NCBI GenBank assembly: GCA_028583605.1
Contig: CM053334.1
Span: 19,358,618-19,422,617, forward strand
Length of the DNA: 64,000 nucleotides
DNA from: Dastarcus helophoroides
Lineage: Eukaryota > Arthropoda > Insecta > Coleoptera > Bothrideridae
Reading direction: 5' to 3'
The notes beneath the pieces are model-generated. The model worked only from the letters and a program-made list of their open reading frames with translations. It ran no database searches and was not told the origin of the DNA. How positions within the stretch are numbered: position 1 is the first letter of the stretch; each line of letters begins with the position of its first letter. The position numbers were made by a program, and so were the translations under genes. Below, one piece after another: positions 1 to 10,500 of the stretch.

Positions 1-740
1 GGTGGCAAACTCTTTTGTTTAAATAAATCGTTTGGCGATCGAGTGTGGTTAGAAGTTTGTTGCCAATTACACTTATCCACTTATCGAACCGTGCAACATC
101 CTTTCGCGGACTCGGAAAACGATGCCTATTAGAAGTTCTGTCCTCGCAATTAGGCACACAGCACTTAACTATACCCATAATGTCTTAGAACAGAGGTTTT
201 ACATTCCAAGTGTAACGTAAATAAAACAACTAACCTCAATTACGGGATCACAAACAAAACGAACATCAACAATACGCATGTTCTGTGGAAATCAAAGACT
301 AGTTGTGACAGTGTTACCAGTTGCCCGAAAATTAATCGCGTACAGTCTCCTAAAATTCCCGCAGTTTGAACGAAAAAGCCTCACTGACCGCTCTCGCTCC
401 TCCTAGGGATGGCAGATTGCAATTAACACAATTTTTATTCTCTACCACACTTGACCTGCCGAAATATTTGTGAACAACCAAAAAAAGTTTTCAATACGTA
501 TTTTTCTCATTTTTTACATATTTGGGGCCTTCGCTTAATACTTTACGTTTCTCCACTAACACTGTTAAATAGTTCGGGCGAAATCCGGACGTTTGGAAAC
601 CTGATTAAAATCGCTCATTTTATTGCAAAATTCCTTTTATCGGGCAAATCGTAGAAGTGCGCGATTTTTGTGCACCCTGGCAACACTGGTTGAGGAAATG
701 ACACTAATGACAGAAAGATGGTAATGAACTGTTTTAGCAA
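1..740. other. Gene-free flank
   Basis: I see no supported gene here. Open frames are short and without family resemblance. Near 669 there is a short CCTGGCAACACTGG string that resembles the terminal bases of the hAT-type element at 13485-14278 (CAGTGTTGCC / GGCAACCCTG), so the region may hold a decayed transposon end. Confidence 0.5.
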
Positions 741-741
741 T

Positions 742-1065
742 TTTGGTATATATGTAATACTTCTATATGGCCAACTTACTATTTTCTTCGCGAGTTTATT
801 CTGACCAAATAAAGATGTAACATCCGTGATGGCGAATATTGCGCATGAATGAACGAATCGCTACGCGCGGGTTAAACCCAGAGTCTCTGGTTAAACCGAT
901 GTTTATGTTTGGCCGTGCACAGCTAATTTTGGCTATGCACGGAGGATTTGTAACACCTGCGCATTGTGACTCATCACCGCGTGTGAAGGTCAGCGAAAAA
1001 GAGAAGTTTTTCCCAGAAGAAACAAGGAATTGGCCATATAGAAGTATTACATATATGAATTTGGT
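742..1065. repeat. Foldback/MITE-like element
   Basis: Positions 742-774 and 1030-1065 form an inverted repeat (left arm contains GTAATACTTCTATATGGCCA, right arm its reverse complement). The roughly 255-bp interior includes an open frame at 839-1141 that extends past the right arm and resembles no known protein. I read this as a small non-autonomous foldback element. No target-site duplication was confirmed. Confidence 0.55.
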
Positions 1066-1647
1066 ATTAGAGGCATCTTTTGTTTGGAAGATAAACCACA
1101 GGCAATGTTGCCAATCCTATAGTTTTAACTGTAGATCATAGAGAAGGTTGTATATCTATACCTAGATTGAGACAGAAGGAATTAAAATCTTCTATTGTGG
1201 CACATTGAAATTGATATTTTTTAATTTAAGTAGAGTATTTGTTATTATCTCCAATTTTACTAGGCATTTCTTTAATTTACTATTTTTGCAATAAATTTTG
1301 TATTCTACGCCAATGGATCGTTTGAGTGACGTTCATAAAAGTTAGTTTTATGCCACAGAGTACTACTCTGTGTTTATGATGTATAGTCTCTGGTTTTACG
1401 TTTACACCGCTAAAAATGTACAAAACTAAACACCATGGTTTATGTTTTAGTTCATAAAAGGTTTTACCCCTTTACCACAATTAAATAAATAATCAGGTGA
1501 TACCTATTTCGCCAACTGAACTGATATTTTTCAAGCGTATTTTGATTATCAAAAAAAGCATCGACATGATCTGGATTTTTCAATGCAATTTCTTCAGATC
1601 GATATTATTATACTCCTTTGACTATATAAATTTAAGTTATACTGTAT
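1066..1647. other. No gene seen
   Basis: AT-rich sequence with short hairpins, for example CACAGAGTACTACTCTGTG near 1351. No coding signal or recognised repeat family. Confidence 0.45.
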
Positions 1648-2590
1648 CGTAAAGGGGTAAAACTTCTATGCACTTTGTAAAAGTATGCGAGTTTTCAAGG
1701 GCCGCAACCATATACTTCTTAATAAGTATATGGCGGCAACTATACTTTGTAAAAAATTTTGAACGATTGTCGTTTCTTTTAGAAATTTGGAGTTTGGTAA
1801 AATGTCTACATTTTTGTCGGTTCGGATGAATCCTTCGCTCACAGAAGAACGCTGCCGGTGTTACGCTGGATCCACATCGATAAAAATTTGTGTTGTGCAT
1901 TCCATTTTGAAATTTAAAAATCAGTTTTCACGTAAGGTCGACTATTTTGTGGTGTAAACAGTTATTTTTGTGTGGTAGCAGTGCGAAATCCGTTCGTGTG
2001 CATCCTGAGCTGTTCAAATTTAAAATACTGTGCATAAAAACTGTGGATACAACCTAACTTTTTTCGGCACGTTTAACTGTTTTATTACAGAACATTTGGT
2101 TGGTTATTTATCTAATTTTTTGTGAAAAATAACCGTAAAGGGGTAAAACTTCTATGCACTTCGTAAAAGTGTGCGAGTTTTCAAGGGCCGCAACTATACT
2201 TTGTCAGAAATTTCGAACGATTGTCGTTTCTATTAGAAATTTGGAGTTTGGCGGTAAAATTTCCACATTTCTGTCGGTTCGGATGAATTCTTCGGTCACA
2301 GAAGAACGCTGCCGATGTTAAGCTGGATCCACATCAATGAAAATTTGTGTTGTGCATTCCATTTTGAAATTTACAAATCATTTTTCACGTAAGGTCGACT
2401 ATTTTGTGGTGTAAACAGTTATTTTTGTGTGGTACCAGTGCGGAATCCGTTTGTGTGCATCCTAAGCTCTTCAAATTTAAAATACTGTGCATAAAAACGG
2501 TGGATATAACCTAACTTTTTTCGGCACGTTTAACTGTTTTATGACAGAACATTTAGTTGGTTATTTATCTAATTTTTTGTGAAAAATACA
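1648..2590. repeat. Two-copy direct repeat of about 0.46-0.49 kb
   Basis: Copy 1 (1648-2131) and copy 2 (2134-2590) both start with CGTAAAGGGGTAAAACTTCT and both end with TTATCTAATTTTTTGTGAAA. They differ by scattered substitutions and by a roughly 30-bp palindromic insertion in copy 1 near 1709-1740. A minus-strand open frame in copy 1 (1637-1900) is not preserved in copy 2, so it is probably not a gene. The head-to-tail arrangement suggests a tandem duplication of a mobile or satellite unit. Confidence 0.75.
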
Positions 2591-3828
2591 ACACAATTAT
2601 GGTCAAGTATCAGTTGTGTGTCGGTTATGAACGGTTAGTTCGGGAATAACAAATCACTATACCGAATCAGAAGAATTAATTTATAGAATTAATTTATTTT
2701 TATATTTCATTTCAGTGGAATTGAATTTTAGGGATTCCGATGCAGCATCCATCCAATAAGGCGATGAGGTAGGTGTACAGAAACCTTTTTTTTAGTCGTC
2801 AAATTTTATTACAAGAATTTGTAGTAGAAATTATCTAACCAATCTATTTTTTTTAGATCGTCAATATATTGGCCAAGCCATCGAATCTTTAAAGAACGAA
2901 TCATTTTAAATGAATGAATCAAACAAACCAGTTCACCTAGAAGAATCGAACTGCTCATCACGATGTAATGTGAGTTCAGGAATTAAAGATTAAAGGATTA
3001 AAGAGTCGCGTAATATCAATACGCAACCGGTTGCTAGGGACGCGATAGGGGAAGTTGTGGGCGTGGCTTCGCAGTTATAGAGGTTAAAAGATACAAGACC
3101 ATAGATTTGTATACAGTAGAAAGTATGCTCGACATTTTATCGGAATTAGCTTGAAATTTAAATCTATTTATAAATGACCATTCATTTAAAAAGCATGTAT
3201 GAAAACAATTGAATAGAATAATATAAATAATGATCAAAGTTAGATTTATTACATATATATATATATATTTTTTAAATCGATATTTTTATTTGAAATTTTA
3301 GAAAAAAGTGCAATGCTTTTTTTCAATTTATTTGACATTTCTTCGGCCCAGTTTGGAAATATTTAAATTTTTATGGTTTGTTGACAATTTTCTAAACAGT
3401 TTTTGAAATGCGACTACGTGATATTTAAATTTATTGAAAAAAACATAATATTTCCGGTCAATAAGGGTCTACCATGAAGAATAAAAAAGTGCAAGTTGGA
3501 TGGTATAAATTCTCATTTTTGAAAAAAGATCAAAATGATGAAACTTAGAGATCATGATCAAATTTTAAAATTAATTCTACATATTCTTAAAGAGGGGAGG
3601 TCCAAACTTGAAAAACTCCCACTGGTGAATACAAGTCTGTGATAACGAAGGCTTCCACGGCCAGAGTCAGTATAGGATATACTTCTTCCGGGATTGGACC
3701 GTGTCAATGAACTCCTAAAAGTGTTCGACGTTTTGCCCACCATCGTAGGGGGGTTTCTTCAGGAACAAAGCAAAGAAACAATAAGTGAAAAGTGGAATAT
3801 GCAAAAATGAAAAGGCCAATTTCAAAAC
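2591..3828. other. No gene seen
   Basis: AT-rich sequence with a short (AT)n run at about 3256-3270 and no open frame with family resemblance. A weak similarity to coding sequence was looked for on both strands and not found. Confidence 0.45.
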
Positions 3829-4160
3829 ATCAGAGCACGGTAACTCAGTATGTCCACCATACCAGAGGCGAAACTCTTCTAAATTGAAAATTGGTACAAA
3901 GGATAAGAAAGCTAAGGCAGAAGAGCACGGCAACTCAGTATGTCCACCACACCAGAGGCGAAACTCTTCTGAATTGAAAATTGGTACAAAGGATAAGAAA
4001 GTTTAGGCAGAAGAGCACGGCAACTCAGTATGTCCACCATACCAGAGGCGAAACTCTTCTGAATTGAAAATTGCTACAAAGAATAAGAAAGTTTAGGCAG
4101 AAGAGCACGGTAACTTAGTAGGTCCACCATACCAGAGGCGAAACTCTTCTGAGATGAAAG
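3829..4160 (+). repeat. 90-bp tandem repeat, four copies
   Basis: GAGCACGG recurs at 3833, 3923, 4013 and 4103, so the unit is exactly 90 bp. Each unit contains the phrase CCAGAGGCGAAACTCTTCT. Because 90 is a multiple of three, an open frame (3785-4006) runs through two units, but a stop closes the later ones. This is more likely a decaying minisatellite than a gene. Confidence 0.8.
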
Positions 4161-4537
4161 AGGGAAGGGAAACTATATATCATTCGTCTGCGCGATCACT
4201 TCCGAAGATTTCCGATGGTTGGTTTCCAGATGAAGGAAAGCATGTAACCGTCGTCTCTGTTGTTGAATACAAGACTGTTTTAAAAAAGATGGAATAACTG
4301 ATATAAATCAAATATCTAATAACATCTGGATAATTAACATGATTTATACAAATTTGTGCACATAGTGCCAAACGCTTTAACATTCTGCAATTTTTAATTG
4401 AACACTTCTTAGTTCCAATATCATTAGAAACATGTATAACGTATTTCAACGTATTACAGTGGAATTTAGGTACTAACAGAATGTATCTTCTGTAGTTGTT
4501 TCTTTTGGAGCTTTTGCATCCGTTCTGCTGGTATAAC
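4161..4537. other. 3' flank of the zinc-finger gene
   Basis: Downstream of the stop codon of the minus-strand zinc-finger gene. It probably contains its 3' UTR. I found no convincing polyadenylation signal and no other gene. Confidence 0.4.
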
Positions 4538-7500
4538 TTAACCAGTTTCTTCTTCTATGACGAAATAGCCTTCTTCTATGGGGTGACAACTTTTTTCATG
4601 TATGGCGAAATAGTTCACTCCGTTTATGGCGTAATAGCTTCCTTCGTTTATGGCATGACAGCTTTCTTTTTTCATGGCGTGAAAGCTTTCTTCTTCCATG
4701 GCGTAATAGCCTTCTACAGATTGAGAACTTTCTTCTTCTAAGGCGTAATAGCTTTCATCATCTAAGGCGTCACAACCTTCTTCTTCCATGGCGTGAGAGT
4801 CTTCTTCCATGGCGCGAGAGCCTTCTTCCATGGCGCGAGAGCCTTCTTCCATGGCGCGAGAGCCTTCCATGACGTGAGAGCCTCCTTCCATGGCGTGAGA
4901 GCCTCCTTCGATGGCGTGAGAGCCTCCTTCGATGGCGTGAGAGCCTTCTTCCATGGCGTGAGAGCCTTCTTCCATGGCGTGAGAGCTTTCTTTCACGCCG
5001 TAATAGTATTCTTTTTTTCTAGGGCGACGCCTTTCCTGTTCTATGGAGTGATATCTTCCTTCTTCAACGGCGTGGCAACTTTCTTTGTCTATGTCGCGGT
5101 AGCTTTCTTCTTTCTCTTCAGAACCCATTTGGATGTATTTGGTTATTTTTTCATTACCTATCGACACGTGTTTTTCTACTTCTTTCGCGCTAATACCATG
5201 CGCTGTCATCAAATGTTGTTTGTAAGGCTCCTCTCTTACATAACCTTTGTCGCACTTGTAGCAACGAAAATTGCTAAATAGGGTTTTGCCATGTATATAC
5301 TCCAAATGCCTGTTCAGATTGAACTGGGTGTAGAATTTTCGTTTACAGTATGTGCACGTAAAATCTATTTTTAAGTGGATTTTGTTTACATGCGTTTCCA
5401 AAGTGCCTTTCTTTCTGAAAGATTCCGAACAGAGCTCGCATTTGTATTTGTTGTTCTTCACATGGGCATTCATATGTTCCTCAAAACACTTCTCATATTT
5501 AAGAACCTGTGGCAAAATTTTAGAGTAAATAACTAATATATTCAGAGACAAATTTAAAAGGTACGAGTTAATAGAGACAGATGAAATTACATCAGAAAAA
5601 TTACGTTCAGTTAAAATTAATAAGATTTAAAAAATGTTGGTGCTTTTGAAAGATTGGACGCTTTAACTGCAAAATATCCTACCTTATCACAAATACGACA
5701 CTGCAACGCTGCTCTCATCTCATGCTTCCTCCACAAATGTCTCCTCAATTCTCTTACAAAATAGAAAGACATAGAGCAATATTCACACTTAACTTGCTTC
5801 TCGCCATGACGTCGTTGATGTAGTCTCATCTGATGCCTTGTATGATACATTTTATCACACATAGGACATTGAATCTTCTTTTCTCTAAACTCGTGAATTT
5901 TCAAATGAGTTATCAGGTTAGGACGCCTTGAAAAACTGAAAGGATGTAAAAGTTCCCATATGAATCGAGTATTCAGATGTTTTACTGACACTTTTTCTTC
6001 GCCAGTTCCACAATTCTAGATTTTCAGTACGGATTGGCAATCTCTTATAGATTGCCCCAGAGACTAAATAGACTGAAGGCTGAAGGTAACCAGTGAAGGC
6101 AGCTGGAAGGCTGGCGAAAGCCCAGCTCGCAACGCGCTCTTATTCCTTAACAGACCTTTGCGAAGATGACATCGATTTTTTTTTAGCAAATAGACATTAA
6201 ATATGAGAAAATGTATTGTGGAACACTGTAGGAACATAAGTGAACATATTAGTGAAGGAAAATCAAGGGTTTCAGTCTTTGGGTAGGTAAGCTCGAGTTA
6301 ACATTTTTCAATTACATAAAATAGCCTATGTTTTTGGTCAACCTTCAAGGTACAAGGTGTTAATTTTCATCAAAATCATTTCAGTAGTTCAACCGTGAAA
6401 GCGCAACAAACAGGCGGACAAACGCACTTTCATATTGTAATATTATTTCGAATTGGAGATTGCGCTTACTGCTAACTGGTTGGGAATTGGGATAACTGCC
6501 AAATATTTATAAAAATTGAAATATTTGACGGAACTTGTTTAGTAAACAATTTTCAAGGATAAAAAGTAGTCTATATTCTTTGTCAAACTTCAAGGTACCT
6601 CCATGTCAGTTTTCATCAAAATCGTTTTAGTAGTTCAGCCGTGAAAACGTAACAAACAAACGTACTGTTGCGGGCTATCGGTTTGAATTGATTAACACGT
6701 GAGTTGAATAATACCCACTTTATTACCAAACTAAACTCTGAACACTACAACTAATAATGAACTCACTTATTTGCTTCTAACTACTAACTCATTAATTACA
6801 CTGACTGACTTTAACTAACTGATCCTTGAGGGAAAGGCGTCCGCCTTATATAGTTTTCGCTTTCGGGTTCTAGAAGTTTTCGGCAGATAAGGCTTATCGT
6901 CGGCCGAAATTTCTGGAACGTTTATCTGCCGTTTGCTTTATTATCGCGGCAGCTTTCCCTTATCAGATTTTTCTAGAACATTTTCTTACGTACTAAATTC
7001 TACAATTTACATTTCGTTACAATGCAATATATAAATATTCGCCGAGTCGCCGTTTCACTGCGATCATCACATAATTGCAGCATCGGCTTAACAATATTGT
7101 GCACACGCGTCGCGCATTGAAAGTTACACCTATATCATTAGAACGTCGCGCGGAAGGTTTAATATTTACAAATTTGACTTAATCCGGTAGTGTCAAGAGA
7201 AGGCGGATATCGAGATCCCTCTTCCCCTATTTTACATTCAACTGTTCCCATGCTACGATATTGAAACCTTCAATCTATTTAGTCTCTAGCTCTAGCAGCG
7301 ATTGTGCGAAGTATTTGGAGTAATTGGCGAAAAAAGAGCCAATAAAACAATGACTACCTCGCAAGGAAGATAGAAGGGATATTCGCCTCATTTTTCTAAA
7401 TTGTGAATACAAAGAAAATCACGCTTACCACTTCCCACACTTATGACATACGAACACGGATGATTCCCGTTGCATGGAATGTTTAAGTGTATGTTGGCTA

Positions 7501-10500
7501 AAATATCGATCAAGTATCAACTCTCCGCACACCGGACAAATTCTCTTCTCCGCCTTTCCATGATTGATCATAATATGACTCTGGTGGTTGTTCAATGTTT
7601 GGAAAACACGTCCGCAAAACTCGCAAAGGTAGGGGCTTTCCCCCTGTATAGGCTTCTTCAACGTTTTCAGCTTTCTAAGGATATAAAATTCGGGCCCCTT
7701 GCCTTTGCGATACCTCAAATAATCACCGAATTCTTCTGATAAAACGTTTAATTCTCTGCCTTGCCAATTACGTCTTTTCTTTCGCCAAATTTTCAATTTG
7801 TGCAAGGGTTTTGGTATCTTTTCGCACCCCGCGGCGTAATCGTGGTCTTCCAACCATGGACGTTTCTTATTTGGGTTCGGTTTCTCCAAAGGATCGCATC
7901 TGATGGTGTCCCACTGCCAACCGTCGTCCACGTCGCTTAAGTTTATTTCGTCATTGAAGTCAACCCAGTTTATTGTCCTTAGTGGTTTCGATGTTAGTTC
8001 GGTTATTTCACCATTTAGAACCGCTGGAGTTTTATCAGTTATGATCTCATCAGTTATTTCATCGCTTTCAATTAGTTGATCATTTACGACGTCTTCGATT
8101 ATTTCATCACTTATGGTAATCGCGTTCTGTTGCATGGCCGCTGGCGTAAGCAAACCATTTTCATCTACTTTACTCAAAGAATGCAAATCATTAACAACCT
8201 GCAAGAGATCAAGAACTGGCCTTTTGGTTACTTTGGTGGCGTGTTTCAGTTTCGTCTCTGAGGATTTGCACAGTTGTTTAAAATCGTAGCTACGATGGAT
8301 TAAGTTTTCGCATGACCTGCAGACAACCACCGGCCTTTCTGTTAAATTGAAATCCTAAAACAACCTCACTGAATGTGGAAAAATAGATTCGAGCGTCTAC
8401 ACTTACAATGTAGGGGCCAATATCGTCGAGTTTTTCTCTTAGGGTGATAAAACCATTTTGGGGTGTATTTTCCGGACCCTTGTATATCACGACAGTGTTG
8501 TCAATACTGAACATTCTTAAACATGTCCTACAGACTCTTTCTATAAAGAATAAATGTGCTAATTTAGAGGACCTTTTGAGAAAAGTCCAACAGAACAAAA
8601 CAACTTCCAAGATTTATCAAAAAATTAGATGGATAAAATGTTAGTAAAATGATACCTTGCTCTTTTCTGCTGGAGTTATCAACTTCACATAAAACCACAG
8701 TGTATGCAGTTTCTTCTATTCTTTGGTTTTCCGCGTTGTCCTTGCTGCTAACTTTTGAGGTACAATTCCCACTAATATCGTTCTTTGTACTTCTCTGATT
8801 TGTATATACACTGGAAGGCGTTTCAGAGTCATTTCCTGTAATAATCAGAGATGAAACAAATACAAACAAAACGCAAGGTAAAACAACACGAGATGAGGCG
8901 ATGGAGACGATGGAGACGAGCGAGATGAGACGAGCGAGATGAGACGAGCAAGACGAGACGAGACAAGAAGAGACGAGCGAGATGAGACGATCGAGATGAG
9001 ACGAGCAAGACGAGACGAGCGAGACAAGGCGAGCGAGATGAGACGAGCAAGACGAGACGAACGAGACGAGACAAGAGGAGACGAGCGAGACAAGGCGATG
9101 AGACGAGCAAGACGAGACGAACGAGACGAGACAAGAGGAGACGAGCGAGACGAGACGAGCGAGATGAGACAAGCAAGACGAGACGAGGCAACACAAGACA
9201 AACAAAAAAACTAGCACAAAATGTTTCATGCAACTAGCTTGATATTTTTAAACATAAAAGTCAAAATTTCTTACTTTGGAAGTTTTGCAAAGGTTTCAGA
9301 TGAATAGTTGGAATTCGTCCTGGCTCGGCGACTAATTTGGCCAAATCTGTAATTACTTATTTAAAAACTAAGTGATAAAATAAATAATAAAATCAAACCT
9401 TCACTAATAACACTGTTTTCTTTATTTTCAGTTGAACTGACAACTACTGGCTTGGAAGAGATTTGGTACGACCTATAAAAACCAAAGACTTAAATTAGTA
9501 ATACTTCTAATACACAGACCAATAGGTGTGAACATTTATTAGACTCGAAGTTTGGAAACCAAAGACCGGTTTCAATTTTGTTAGATCTCGACAGTTTGGT
9601 ATATCCAACTCGAATGCTAACAAATGTTCCGACAAGTAAGTACTAAAGAATTACTTGTCGGAACATTTGTTAGCATTCGAGTTTGATATACCAAACTGAC
9701 GAGATCTAACAAGATCGAAACCGGTCTTTGGTTTCCAAACTTCGAATCTAATAAATGCTCACACCTATTGGTCTGTGCATTAGAATCCTTGTCTTCTGGG
9801 AAATTGTTCCTAGAGAGCAACCGCTTCGCTAGGTGGCAGTGTTTCAACTGTTGGTAGTTCAACTACCTATGATTCACTATACATGCCGCCTGGAGGGCTG
9901 CATGAATTTGTAGTCTAGGTTGCATTCTACTTGCATACGGCATTGTTGGCGATGGCCATAGTTTCTCGATGGACCAATTGGTGATAGTACTAAGAGTCAC
10001 ACACTTGACGTCTGTGAATTCTTTTAGTACTTACTTGTCGGAACATTTGTTAGCATTCGAGTTGGATATACCAAACTGACGAGATCTAACAAGATCGAAA
10101 CCGGTCTTTGGTTTCCAAACTTCGAATCTAATAAATGTTCAAACCTATTGGTCTGTGGTACTTGCATTAGTAATACTTATTTAACCATTAATGGTGTCAT
10201 ACTAAATACACGAACATTCATTTAGAGTAGTTACATTCTCAGTAGAATTATTATTACTTAAACGAAGAGATTTGATACGATCTGTAAAAAATAAATAACC
10301 ATTCAATTCGATCTGTTATTAAAAGTCAGAAAATTCACTGATCACTGTAGATTGGCCCTAATCTAAATAAAGGCGCATGTAAGCATTCCAAAACGTTTCG
10401 TGTTTGATCTACTTGTATTTTAAAAAATCAAATTTCTGATCACACTTTTCCCCAACAATTAGAATCAAAATTTTAACTTTTTCAACACTTTTTAATTTTT

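Noticed and set aside
3829..4160. CRISPR array
   Set aside because: The four 90-bp units are contiguous with no unique spacers, in a eukaryotic genome.
4793..5281. 162-codon plus-strand frame F-F-H-G-V-R-A
   Set aside because: Antisense shadow of the zinc-finger heptad tail; the minus strand has fingers, splice sites and phase support.
8829..9233. S-R-L-A-R-L and R-R-A-R-R-D frames on both strands
   Set aside because: Products of the GACGA minisatellite in an intron.
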